Shown: positions 8,218 through 16,522, counted from the stretch's first letter. The stretch is 18,504 bases of DNA from an uncultured Eubacterium sp. (GCA_900551945.1 URYE01000057.1:1-18504); one strand, 5' to 3'. Translations and numbers: made by a program. The notes: a model not told the origin generated them from the sequence alone.

Positions 8218-8244
8218 TCAAACTGTTTGAATTATAACTATTTT
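8204..8244. promoter_or_regulatory. Perfect 41-bp palindromic operator, probable MarR site
   Basis: AAAATAGTTATAATTCAAAC (8204-8223), one central T (8224), then the exact reverse complement (8225-8244). It covers the -10 and start site and ends 17 bp before the marR start codon. MarR dimers typically bind shorter palindromes at their own promoters; the inner TTCAAAC-T-GTTTGAA could be the core. As RNA the right arm would be only partly paired, since transcription begins near the centre, so a DNA operator is the better reading than a terminator. Confidence 0.75.
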
Positions 8245-8261
8245 TATTAAGGAGAACCAAC

Positions 8262-8693
8262 ATGGATAATTCATTACACTATCTTATTATGGCAAATCAA
8301 ATGCTTGTGCAGAAAGCCTTGTTAGATAAATTAAAAGATACGGGGCTTACTATTGGTCAGCCGAAAATTCTTGACTTTCTAAAAGAACATGACGGAAGCA
8401 ATCAAAAGGAAATTGCTAAAGCTTGTTTTTTAGAAGCAGGGTCTCTGACGACCATTCTTAATGGAATGGAAGAAAAGGGATTAATCACTCGTCAGATATT
8501 AAATGGCAACAAGCGAAGCTTTCACATTTTTATGACTGATAAAGGGAAAGAAAAACAAAAGTTGATAAGCAACGCATTTTCTAAAATTGAAAAGAAAGCC
8601 TTACTTGATATTTCAGAAGAAGAATACAATAGTTTTATGTCTGTATACGAAAAAATCTATAAGAATTTATTAGACGAAAATAACAATAGATAG
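8262..8693 (+). CDS. MarR-family transcriptional regulator
   Basis: A 143-residue winged-helix protein of typical MarR size. Residues 1-25 and 100-140 form the dimerisation helices. The HTH is at about 45-72 (NQKEIAKACFLEAGSLTTILNGMEEKG), with the recognition helix at about 58-71. The wing is at 78-95 (QILNGNKRSFHIFMTDKGKE). MarR proteins are usually repressors relieved by a small ligand or oxidant. The single Cys55 lies in the HTH, so thiol sensing cannot be excluded. Start ATG at 8262 follows AAGGAGA at 8-9 nt. It is the first gene of an operon with the downstream membrane-kinase fusion (11-bp gap) and is preceded by a perfect palindrome over its promoter, which fits autorepression. The ligand is unknown. 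Confidence 0.9.
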   Translation: MDNSLHYLIMANQMLVQKALLDKLKDTGLTIGQPKILDFLKEHDGSNQKEIAKACFLEAGSLTTILNGMEEKGLITRQILNGNKRSFHIFMTDKGKEKQKLISNAFSKIEKKALLDISEEEYNSFMSVYEKIYKNLLDENNNR

Positions 8694-8704
8694 GAGATTT
8701 AGTA

Positions 8705-9982
8705 ATGAACAAATTAAAAAGATACCTTTTATTTTTAGTTGGATTGTTTGTAAGCTCATTAGGTGTTAGTTTAGTAACTAAAGCTAATCTTGGTACATCG
8801 CCGATTTCATCAATTCCCTATGTACTTAGTTTGAATTTTCCCTTTACACTAGGCAATTTTACAATTATATTTAGCCTTTTTCTTATTGCATTGCAAGTTC
8901 TTATTTTAAGAAAGAATTTCAAAGCAGAATATATTTTGCAAATACCTGTTTCAATTGCATTTGGATATTTTATTGATTTTACGATGTACATATTTTTCTG
9001 GGTTAATCCGCAGAATTATCTCATAAAAATAGTCACTCTGCTTATTGGTTGTATCATATTAGGCTTTGGTGTTTACATTGAAGTTATAGCCGATGTTGTT
9101 ATGCTTCCAGGTGAGTCATTTGTGCGTGCTATTGTGCAAACATGGAATACGAATTTTGGAACAACGAAAATTGTATTTGACTGCTCAATGACAATTATCG
9201 CTGGTATTCTTTCTTTTGTATTTTCCGGAAAATTAAATGGTGTTCGTGAAGGTACTGTTATTGCGGCTTTGTTAGTTGGTTTTATTGCACGATTATTCGG
9301 AAAGCACCTTGAATTTGTGAAACCTTTTCTATTTCCAGAAGATTACAAAAAGGAAAATGAAACAACTGATAATAAATCAAATGATACAACTACACATAAA
9401 AATGTTATCGTTATTGGCAGACAATATGGCTGTGGTGGTCACGATATAGGCAAAATGTTAGCAGAGAAATTCGGCTATGAATTTTATGACCAAGAAATTA
9501 TTAAAATGATTGCTGGAACTACTGGAATGACTCCTGACTTTATTAGCAAGCAAGAAGAAAGCATGACTAATAGCTTTCTATATGATTTTGTAAATCAAAT
9601 GTATCTGTACAAAGATAAAATGGAAGAAGCTCCTAAAGATAGGATTTTTGAAGCTGAGTCTAAGGTTATAAAGGACTTAGCAGCAAAAGGAAATTGTGTT
9701 ATTATTGGAAGATGTTCTGATTATATTTTGCGCGAGAATAAAAATGTATTGAAAGTATTTTTCCTCGCTCCAATAGAACAACGAATACAACGTATAATGA
9801 AAAAATCGGACATAACACAAAAAGAAGCTGAACAAAAAATTCACAAAGAAGATAAAAGACGAGCTGACAATTACCACTACTATACAGGCAGAATGTGGGG
9901 AATGTCTTCTAACTTTGATATCACATTCAATACAGATTTTGGAATTAATTATATTGAAAATTGTATTGAAAAGGCTTTATAA
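8705..9982 (+). CDS. YczE-like membrane domain fused to a cytidylate-kinase-like domain
   Basis: A 425-residue fusion. Residues 1-210 form a membrane part with about five to six segments. It carries the YczE/YyaS signature (SLVTKANLGTSPISSIPYVLS, 22-42), so it belongs to a family of uncharacterised Firmicute membrane proteins. A polar linker (211-231, rich in N, K, T) leads to a cytidylate-kinase-like P-loop domain (232-425). There GRQYGCGGHDIG (238-249) is the nucleotide-binding loop, VIIGRCSDYIL (332-342) a conserved strand-loop, and KEDKRRADNYHYYTG (381-395) a lid-like basic segment. The P-loop form fits the Cytidylate_kin2 group, whose substrates are mostly unproven; the normal Cmk would be elsewhere. 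TAGGAG overlaps the marR stop codon and sits 8 nt before this ATG, so translation is probably coupled. The protein could sense or modify a nucleotide at the membrane, which is inference. No frameshift or missing P-loop residue is seen. Confidence 0.82.
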   Translation: MNKLKRYLLFLVGLFVSSLGVSLVTKANLGTSPISSIPYVLSLNFPFTLGNFTIIFSLFLIALQVLILRKNFKAEYILQIPVSIAFGYFIDFTMYIFFWVNPQNYLIKIVTLLIGCIILGFGVYIEVIADVVMLPGESFVRAIVQTWNTNFGTTKIVFDCSMTIIAGILSFVFSGKLNGVREGTVIAALLVGFIARLFGKHLEFVKPFLFPEDYKKENETTDNKSNDTTTHKNVIVIGRQYGCGGHDIGKMLAEKFGYEFYDQEIIKMIAGTTGMTPDFISKQEESMTNSFLYDFVNQMYLYKDKMEEAPKDRIFEAESKVIKDLAAKGNCVIIGRCSDYILRENKNVLKVFFLAPIEQRIQRIMKKSDITQKEAEQKIHKEDKRRADNYHYYTGRMWGMSSNFDITFNTDFGINYIENCIEKAL

Positions 9983-10033
9983 ACCGAATTATTATACCAA
10001 AATGGAATTTGAGTTATCACTAACATAAGTAAC

Positions 10034-10077
10034 AAAAATGAGCTGATACACTAAAATTAGTACATCAGCTCATTTTT
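10034..10077. terminator. Bidirectional terminator between convergent genes (copy C)
   Basis: The arms 10034-10054 and 10057-10077 pair except for two adjacent positions, with a two-base loop, and are flanked by A5 on the left and T5 on the right. It serves both the kinase fusion (plus, ending 9982) and ileS (minus, ending 10145). Its GAGCTGATACACTAA arm has the same outer pattern as the larger palindromes at 3759 and 16672. Confidence 0.8.
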
Positions 10078-10144
10078 ATTTTTCTATAAATATTTATTAA
10101 TAGTCAAATAAATACTTGTAATTGACTTTACTATTTACTAAATA

Positions 10145-13100
10145 TTACTTCTTTTCAACTCCAAGTGTTACATCTTCACCATTAATATTCCATTCTTTAA
10201 CAAATCCCTTTGCTTCAGAAGCAATTATATCATCGGCAAGAACTACTGATTTAACTTGCTCTGCATTTCTTTCCATAAGGTCTGCAATTTTTTCGTTTCC
10301 AGATACATATACATTAATTCTATCCATAACTTCAAAGCCTGCGTCCTTACGCATTGTCTGGATTTTACTTACTATTTCTCTTACGAAACCTTCTTCGATA
10401 AGCTCTGGTGTAAGATTAGTATCCATAACAACTGTAATACCCTTATCTGAGTTAGCAACGTAGCCTTCCATCTGTGTCATTTCAATAAGAAGGTCTGCTT
10501 TTTCAAGCTGGATATCCTGACCATTTACCTGTAATGTGATAAATCCTGTGTTGTTAAGGTCATCCATGGCCTTGTTACCATCAAGTTCAGTAAGTTGCTT
10601 TCTGATTTCTCCTAAGAACTTACCATACTTAGGTCCTAATGTCTTAAGCTGTGGCTTAAATGTATAAGAAGTGAAATCTCTTACATCGTCTTTATACTCA
10701 ACACTCTTAACATTTAATTCATCGGCAATGATATCTGTAAAGAATTCATTTAACTTCCACGAAGCTTTAATAAACATCTTGCCGATTGGCTGTCTGTTCT
10801 TGATGTTAGTAGCATTTCTACAAGCACGACCGATAACTACGGCATTTAATACATCTTCCATGTTATCTTCAAGTTCCTTGTCAATCCATTCTTCGTGAAC
10901 TTCTGGGAAGTCGCAAAGGTGTACACTGATTGGAGCATTTTTATCAATACTGCATACAAGGTTTCTGTAAATGCTTTCTGTCATAAATGGTATCATTGGA
11001 GCTGCTGCTTTACAAAGTGTTACAAGTGTTGTGTAAAGTGTCATGTAAGCATTAATCTTATCCTGTTCCATTCCCTTAGCCCAGAAACGTTCTCTACAAC
11101 GTCTTACATACCAGTTAGAAAGCTCGTCAACGAAATCTTCTAATGTTCTAGCTGTTTCTGTAATCTTGTAGTTATTAAGATTTTCATCAACTGTCTTTAC
11201 TACAGTATTTAACTTAGAAAGTATCCATTTATCCATTACTGGAAGCTTGTCATATTCAAGTGTATACTTTGTAGCGTCAAATTCATCAATATTAGCATAG
11301 AGTACAAAGAACGCATAAGTGTTCCAGATTGTGCCCATGAACTTTCTTTGACCTTCTGTAACAGCCTTGTCATGGAATCTGTTAGGAAGCCAAGGTGCTG
11401 AATTTTCGTAGAAATACCAACGAATAGCATCTGCGCCATGCTTATTTAAAGCTTCCATTGGGTCAACTGCATTTCCCTTTGACTTACTCATCTTCTGACC
11501 GTCTGCGTCTTGAACGTGACCTAATACGATAACATTTTCATAAGGTGCTTTGTTAAATAAAAGTGTTGAAATAGCAAGAAGTGAGTAGAACCAACCTCTT
11601 GTCTGGTCAACAGCTTCTGAAATAAACTTAGCTGGGAACTGCTGTTCAAAAAGTTCTTTATTTTCAAATGGATAGTGATGTTGTGCAAATGGCATTGAAC
11701 CTGAGTCAAACCAACAGTCAATAACTTCTGGAACTCGCTTCATTGTGCCACCACATTTTCCACACTTACAAGTAACGGCATCAATGTATGGTCTGTGAAG
11801 CTCTATATTGTCTGGGCAATTTTCAGACTTTTCTTTAAGTTCTTCAATGCTTCCGATTGACATCATATCGCCACAATCTTCACATTGCCAAATATTAAGA
11901 GGTGTACCCCAATATCTGTTACGGCTGATACCCCAGTCCTGAACATTTTCAAGCCAAGCTCCGAAACGACCTGTACCGATTGTTTCTGGTATCCAGTTAA
12001 TTGTCTTGTTGTTAGCTATTAAGTTAGCCTTAACTTCTGGGTCAGTCATCTTGATAAACCAAGACTCTCTTGCATAGTAAATAAGTGGTGTATCACATCT
12101 CCAACAGAATGGATAATCGTGTTCAAACTTAGGAGCGTCAAATAACTTTCCTTCTTTATCAAGGTCTTTTAATACTTCTGGGTCAGCTTTCTTTACAAAA
12201 AGTCCTGCATAAGGAGTTTCGGCTGTAAGTTCACCCTTACCGTCTACGAACTGAACAAATGGTAAATCATAATTGCGTCCAACCTTAGCATCATCTTCAC
12301 CAAAGGCAGGTGCAATATGAACGATACCTGTACCATCTGACATAGTTACATAAGTGTCACAAGTTACAAAATGTCCTTTCTTATGCTGCTTTTTAGCAGC
12401 TTCTCCTGCACATTCAAAAAGTGGTTCATATTCTTTATATTCAAGGTCTTTACCTGTGTATTTTTCAAGAACTGTGTAATCAACGCCTTCTCCACTTACA
12501 CTTTCTGTTACCTTACCATCTTCGTCTGTTGCAAGCTCTTTTCCATCAACAGTTTGTCCTGCTTTAACTGCAAGTCCTGAAAGTACCTTATCAAGAAGTG
12601 CCTGTGCCATATAATAAGTATATCCGTCAGCAGCTTTAACCTTAACATATGTTTCATCAGGATTAACACAAAGTGCTACATTAGATGGAAGTGTCCAAGG
12701 AGTTGTTGTCCATGCAAGGAAATAAGCATCTTCACCTATAACCTTGAAACGAACTACTGCTGAACGTTCTTTTACACTCTTATAACCTTGTGCTACCTCG
12801 TGTGATGAAAGTGGTGTTCCACAACGAGGGCAGTAAGGAACTATCTTAAAGCCTTTGTATAATAACTTCTTATCCCAAATCTGCTTTAATGCCCACCATT
12901 CTGACTCGATAAAGTTATTGTCATAAGTTACATAAGGGTTATCCATATCAGCCCAAAAACCTACTGTAGAAGAAAAATCTTCCCACATTCCCTTATATTT
13001 CCATACACTTTCTTTACAATGCTTAATAAATGGCTCAAGTCCGTATTCTTCAATCTGCTCCTTGCCATCTAAGCCAAGCTTCTTTTCAACTTCAAGCTCT

Positions 13101-13378
13101 ACTGGAAGTCCATGTGTGTCCCAACCAGCCTTACGAGGAACCATATATCCTTTCATTGTACGATAACGAGGTATCATATCCTTTATAACTCTTGTCAACA
13201 CATGACCAATATGTGGCTTACCATTAGCTGTTGGAGGACCATCATAAAATGTATAAGTTTCTCCTTCTTTACGACTGTCAATACTTTTTTGGAAAATGTC
13301 ATTGTCTTTCCAAAACTTTTCAACTTCTCTTTCTCTTTCAACAAACTTTAAGTCTGTAGGCACTTTTTCGTATACCAT
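10145..13378 (-). CDS. ileS: Isoleucyl-tRNA synthetase, type 2 (eukaryote-like)
   Basis: A 1077-residue class I synthetase that charges tRNA-Ile with isoleucine in the cytoplasm. The HIGH motif is in GPPTANGKPHIGH (47-59) and KMSKS is at 629-633. The CP1 editing domain, which removes mischarged valine, shows WTTTPWTLPSN (223-233) and GTGIVHIAPAFGEDD (349-363). Zinc-type Cys pairs appear at C183/C186 and C499/C502. The anticodon-binding region follows at about 690-850, and a C-terminal domain with QTMRKDAGFEVMDRI. The PYCPRCGTPLSSHEV stretch (181-195), the GKPHIGH form and the C-terminal domain without a terminal zinc finger mark it as type 2. Family members of this type are generally far less sensitive to mupirocin than type 1. 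The start ATG has AAGGAAG at about 5 nt. It is monocistronic, with its own promoter and T-box leader and a terminator shared with the convergent operon. Confidence 0.97.
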   Translation of the reverse strand: MVYEKVPTDLKFVEREREVEKFWKDNDIFQKSIDSRKEGETYTFYDGPPTANGKPHIGHVLTRVIKDMIPRYRTMKGYMVPRKAGWDTHGLPVELEVEKKLGLDGKEQIEEYGLEPFIKHCKESVWKYKGMWEDFSSTVGFWADMDNPYVTYDNNFIESEWWALKQIWDKKLLYKGFKIVPYCPRCGTPLSSHEVAQGYKSVKERSAVVRFKVIGEDAYFLAWTTTPWTLPSNVALCVNPDETYVKVKAADGYTYYMAQALLDKVLSGLAVKAGQTVDGKELATDEDGKVTESVSGEGVDYTVLEKYTGKDLEYKEYEPLFECAGEAAKKQHKKGHFVTCDTYVTMSDGTGIVHIAPAFGEDDAKVGRNYDLPFVQFVDGKGELTAETPYAGLFVKKADPEVLKDLDKEGKLFDAPKFEHDYPFCWRCDTPLIYYARESWFIKMTDPEVKANLIANNKTINWIPETIGTGRFGAWLENVQDWGISRNRYWGTPLNIWQCEDCGDMMSIGSIEELKEKSENCPDNIELHRPYIDAVTCKCGKCGGTMKRVPEVIDCWFDSGSMPFAQHHYPFENKELFEQQFPAKFISEAVDQTRGWFYSLLAISTLLFNKAPYENVIVLGHVQDADGQKMSKSKGNAVDPMEALNKHGADAIRWYFYENSAPWLPNRFHDKAVTEGQRKFMGTIWNTYAFFVLYANIDEFDATKYTLEYDKLPVMDKWILSKLNTVVKTVDENLNNYKITETARTLEDFVDELSNWYVRRCRERFWAKGMEQDKINAYMTLYTTLVTLCKAAAPMIPFMTESIYRNLVCSIDKNAPISVHLCDFPEVHEEWIDKELEDNMEDVLNAVVIGRACRNATNIKNRQPIGKMFIKASWKLNEFFTDIIADELNVKSVEYKDDVRDFTSYTFKPQLKTLGPKYGKFLGEIRKQLTELDGNKAMDDLNNTGFITLQVNGQDIQLEKADLLIEMTQMEGYVANSDKGITVVMDTNLTPELIEEGFVREIVSKIQTMRKDAGFEVMDRINVYVSGNEKIADLMERNAEQVKSVVLADDIIASEAKGFVKEWNINGEDVTLGVEKK

Positions 13379-13466
13379 TGTTACTTCCTTTCTTAATCAG
13401 ATATTATTAATAAATGTATCTGAAAATATATTTATTAAATCTTTGCCTGCTGGAGATTTTTAGTAT

Positions 13467-13499
13467 AAAAAACCCCTCCGCCGTAAAGGCGGAGGGGTT
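13467..13499 (-). terminator. Intrinsic terminator of the ileS leader
   Basis: A perfect 12-bp GC-rich stem (AACCCCTCCGCC 13471-13482 with GGCGGAGGGGTT 13488-13499) and five-base loop, followed on the minus strand by six T. It lies about 90 nt before the ileS start codon, so it is a leader attenuator, not the end of an upstream gene. Confidence 0.92.
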
Positions 13500-13718
13500 A
13501 TAAAATAATCCATTACCAATTACGACATACCAGCATATGCGTCCCTAATAACGGTGGGATTACCGTCTTCATTTACTTTCTTGTTAAATATTAAATAACT
13601 AAGATTTCTATTCAGATGCTTAGAAGTGATATTCAAGTATATCCTACTAATATCGGCTTACACCGTCCCGACTCGCTATAACTTTCTTATATACTCTACT
13701 GTCTTCGTCATCGCATTT
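13467..13718 (-). promoter_or_regulatory. T-box leader controlling ileS, specifier ATC (Ile)
   Basis: On the minus strand the leader begins GCGATGACGAAGACAGTAGAG (13714-13694), the usual start of stem I. The AG-bulge/distal-loop sequence GAGTCGGG...GGTGTAAGCCGA follows (13674-13653). The specifier loop GAATATCACTT comes next, with ATC at 13630-13628 matching isoleucine. An intrinsic terminator closes it. Such leaders bind uncharged tRNA, which stabilises an antiterminator and lets transcription reach ileS. The antiterminator core TGGNACC is not present in canonical form; TGGT occurs at 13532-13529 (CTGGTATGTCG) and at 13518-13515, and either could pair with the ACCA end of tRNA-Ile. I could not build the antiterminator by eye. 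This leader fills most of the 468-bp gap 13379-13846. Confidence 0.88.
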
Positions 13719-13724
13719 GTTATT

Positions 13725-13753
13725 ATTTTAATAGTTTTTTCTAAGTATGTCAA
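13725..13753 (-). promoter_or_regulatory. Promoter of ileS
   Basis: On the minus strand TTGACA (13753-13748), a 17-bp spacer and TAAAAT (13730-13725): near-consensus. The start falls near 13718, just ahead of the T-box stem I. Confidence 0.85.
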
Positions 13754-13763
13754 TATTTCCAAT

Positions 13764-13828
13764 CAACTATTTTCATAGCTTTCAATTTTACAGTAAGTTA
13801 TGTACGTTTGCCAATTATTTATAGCTTT
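13764..13828. repeat. Short direct repeat between the PilZ gene and the ileS promoter
   Basis: CAACTATTTTCATAGCTTT (13764-13782) recurs as CAATTATTTATAGCTTT (13812-13828). It sits just upstream of the ileS -35. No function is evident; no terminator for the PilZ gene is visible in this gap. Confidence 0.3.
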
Positions 13829-13846
13829 CTTCATTAACATTAAATT

Positions 13847-14563
13847 TTATGACTGTGACTGTTGCTTTTCTACTTGTGCTTTTATATTAGCTAACTTCTC
13901 GTACTTTTCTTCGGCTTTTACTGCTGCCGGCTTAATATTATGACTAGCTTTAGCTCTTTGTTTTTCCATAATAAATTTATCAAGTTTTGGATAAATTCTT
14001 TTTATTCTTACACCATAAAGTATACGATTAGGACTTAATTGTTGCGTTCGTGCCAACACCCCTTTTAAGTCCATATTGAACTCATCAAACATACACATTA
14101 TATGCACTTCTGTACCTTTTGGACTGTCTAGTTCTTTGTCTGTAATAAATGAAAAACCATTCGTACTTACATCGTGCATAAGAACGTCCATTGCCACTTG
14201 ATTAGCACCAACTTGCACAACTGCACCTCTATCAACAGGTAGTCTATATGCGTTACGTCTATTATAAAGTTTGCCATTGTCTTTTTGAATTACTCTATGA
14301 TAATAATTCTTTCCAAGCCTTACATGACGAACTTCTACATCTTTCCATATTATAGGAAGCATTTTACTGTTAATACTGCTCATTTCAAGGTAAACATTAT
14401 CTGATACAAAACTTATTGCCTCATTATTATCATTTTTTATCTCTTCAATTAAAAGAGTTTCGCCGTAAGGTTCAACAACTTTTGATTTAAAATCCAGCTT
14501 TTCACCATTAGCCATTGCACTAATAGTTATTTCTGTTCCTGGTTTTAATGCAAGAACGTCCAT
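13847..14563 (-). CDS. PilZ-domain c-di-GMP receptor (YcgR-like)
   Basis: A 238-residue cytoplasmic protein. Residues 3-95 form a beta-rich YcgR N-terminal-like domain, and residues about 100-195 a PilZ domain. Both c-di-GMP binding motifs are intact: RxxxR as R103-R107 (RRNAYR, 102-107), and DxSxxG as D131, S133, G136 (DVSTNG). The tail (200-238) is polar, Lys/Glu-rich and probably helical or disordered. YcgR-type proteins slow flagella or adjust surface functions when c-di-GMP rises; the output partner here is not known. The gene begins 60 bp behind the repeat-protein gene in the same direction, with GGAGAG before the ATG. I see no promoter in the gap, so the two may share a transcript. No flagellar or diguanylate cyclase gene lies in the window. 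Confidence 0.88.
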   Translation of the reverse strand: MDVLALKPGTEITISAMANGEKLDFKSKVVEPYGETLLIEEIKNDNNEAISFVSDNVYLEMSSINSKMLPIIWKDVEVRHVRLGKNYYHRVIQKDNGKLYNRRNAYRLPVDRGAVVQVGANQVAMDVLMHDVSTNGFSFITDKELDSPKGTEVHIMCMFDEFNMDLKGVLARTQQLSPNRILYGVRIKRIYPKLDKFIMEKQRAKASHNIKPAAVKAEEKYEKLANIKAQVEKQQSQS

Positions 14564-14623
14564 TATTTTTACTCTCCATTCTTGTGCTGTTTTGCACCAA
14601 ATATATTTTGAAAATGGTTACAT

Positions 14624-16522
14624 TTAATTTACATGTCCTTTTACTACTTCAAAAGTTCCATCTTCATTTGTAACTATACCAGTATAAGTCAAATCTAATG
14701 CACCATTTTTCATATACCATAAACCATATTCATTTTCTGCTAAACCTGTATAACTTAAATCTAATGCACCATTTCTTATATACCACCAGCCATACTCATT
14801 AAGTGCCATGCCTGTATAGCTTAAATCTAACGCACCATTTCTCATATACCACCAGCCGTATTCATTAAGTGCCATGCCTGTATAGCTTAAATCTAACGCA
14901 CCATTTCTTATATACCACCAGCCGTAATCATTAAGTGCCATACCTGTATAACTTAAATCTAACGCACCATTTCTTATATACCACCAGCCATACTCATTAA
15001 GTGCCATGCCTGTATAATTCCAATCTATTGTTCCATTACTTACATACCACCAGCCATACTCGTTAAGTGCCATGCCTGTATAATCCCAGTCTATTGTGCC
15101 ATTCTTTACATACCACCAACCATACTCATTAAGTGCAAGTCCTGTATAACTATAATCTGGTTCATCATTACGATAATAAACCCATGTATCTCCATCTAAT
15201 ACAAGTCCATTACGACTTCCTATAACAGTACCATCACTGTTAAGTCCATAGAAAGAAATACTTCCTTCTTCTGATGTATACCATATAATTGAACCATTAA
15301 CACATATTGGCTCGCAGTCTGAAATATTACCTTTCATTGTATAAATCGGACTTGTTTGATTTCCATTTGCATCTATATATGTATAACTAATTTCTCCTGA
15401 GCCATCTTTTTCTTGTCCATAAGTCCACATAAGAAAATACTTATTATCGTCTACCTTTACCATATATGGTGTTGTAGCTGAAAGACCATCTTGAATATTA
15501 GTTATCCAATTAATAAATGTATGTCCATCTTCTTTTGACTTACCAAGAACACATATATTACTGTAATATCCATCATTTTGCTGGTCAATTGAAGATGCTG
15601 CAACAAGATATGCACTATTTGTTACTTCAAAACCACCTACAGTTGCATTAGTTGTATTATCTCCGATATTTCCTGCTATACTAAGAAGGTCTGTTGACTT
15701 GCAATTTTCTCCCCAACCAAGATTAGATATAAACTTTCCTGTTGTAAAATCTGTAGGATATTCTATAAGTGCTATGCTTCGTGGATATGCGTCACCGTGG
15801 TCAACTGCAACGATATGATTACCATCAGTTTTTATAAACTGATTAAATGAATGACTTACATAACCATAAGATACATTCATTATATCTGTATAATAATCTG
15901 TAATCTGCATTTGGTTTTCATCTACTTGAATTGTAACATTAGCCTGATGGTTATATCCATCTTCTGAAGTATACATCTGATGACATGTTCTTATAAGAAG
16001 ATAACCATTAGCTTCTGTCATTCTTAAGCTTCCAGCCATAAATGGAACTGTTGTATTACAGTCACTTAAACCTGTTGAAGTTATTCTATTCCAATTCTTG
16101 TCATACTTTGTAATTCTATAACATTCAACATCAGCTAATTCATTATTATTACTTTGTCCTGTTACAAGATAATACGCATCACTTCCTTCATAGAAGCCAC
16201 CAAATATTGGTAACTCTGTCGGAATTTGGTTATAAGCAATTACATTATATTCTGAGTCATAATACTCAACATATACATTTGTTCCATCTGACTGAACTCT
16301 CATCAATGTGCCATTATCTGTACTAACAAGGTATGACTTGATAGTAGATGCCCATCTTCCATAATTATGTTGTTTTGTATTTGTCTGTAACTCTGAAACC
16401 TTTGTTACTTCTGCTCTTACATTAACTACTGAATTACCTGTAAATACTAATGTTGCTGACATAGCAGTTGTTGCAAGTGCTCCTACAAAAAGCTTCTTTG
16501 CACTATAAAACTTATTTTTCAT
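14624..16522 (-). CDS. Secreted surface protein with probable beta-propeller and seven Trp/Tyr-rich repeats
   Basis: A 632-residue predicted exported protein. The signal peptide is at 1-37: basic start, hydrophobic core, probable cut after VRA. Residues 45-440 have no motif I can assign; they are rich in aromatic, Gly and Asp residues in short beta-like strands (YYLVTGQ, YLLIRTC, YLVAASS, YFLMWTYGQ), as in a beta-propeller or similar all-beta fold. From 465 to 618 there are seven 22-residue units of the form NEYGWWY-x2-NG-x2-D-x2-YTG, ending in a degenerate unit and VVKGHVN. Such repeats resemble choline/cell-wall-binding modules and probably hold the protein at the wall, as there is no LPxTG or membrane anchor. 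A strong AAGGAGG precedes the start. It shares the repeat module with the CAP protein upstream and may be co-transcribed with the PilZ gene. Function of the main domain is unknown. Confidence 0.8.
   Translation of the reverse strand: MKNKFYSAKKLFVGALATTAMSATLVFTGNSVVNVRAEVTKVSELQTNTKQHNYGRWASTIKSYLVSTDNGTLMRVQSDGTNVYVEYYDSEYNVIAYNQIPTELPIFGGFYEGSDAYYLVTGQSNNNELADVECYRITKYDKNWNRITSTGLSDCNTTVPFMAGSLRMTEANGYLLIRTCHQMYTSEDGYNHQANVTIQVDENQMQITDYYTDIMNVSYGYVSHSFNQFIKTDGNHIVAVDHGDAYPRSIALIEYPTDFTTGKFISNLGWGENCKSTDLLSIAGNIGDNTTNATVGGFEVTNSAYLVAASSIDQQNDGYYSNICVLGKSKEDGHTFINWITNIQDGLSATTPYMVKVDDNKYFLMWTYGQEKDGSGEISYTYIDANGNQTSPIYTMKGNISDCEPICVNGSIIWYTSEEGSISFYGLNSDGTVIGSRNGLVLDGDTWVYYRNDEPDYSYTGLALNEYGWWYVKNGTIDWDYTGMALNEYGWWYVSNGTIDWNYTGMALNEYGWWYIRNGALDLSYTGMALNDYGWWYIRNGALDLSYTGMALNEYGWWYMRNGALDLSYTGMALNEYGWWYIRNGALDLSYTGLAENEYGLWYMKNGALDLTYTGIVTNEDGTFEVVKGHVN
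14669..15130 (-). repeat. Seven tandem 66-bp coding repeats
   Basis: Seven exact-length units (22 codons each) start at protein residues 465, 487, 509, 531, 553, 575 and 597. Units 3 to 6 are nearly identical (the WWYIRNGALDLSYTG type), while units 1 and 2 carry TIDW and the last carries LWYMKNGALDLTYTG. The identical spacing and close DNA identity make length change by recombination likely. Confidence 0.92.

Noticed and set aside
8204..8244. The palindrome as terminator of the MATE gene
   Set aside because: It lies 150 bp past the MATE stop and over a consensus promoter, and is best explained as an operator, although some termination of read-through is possible.
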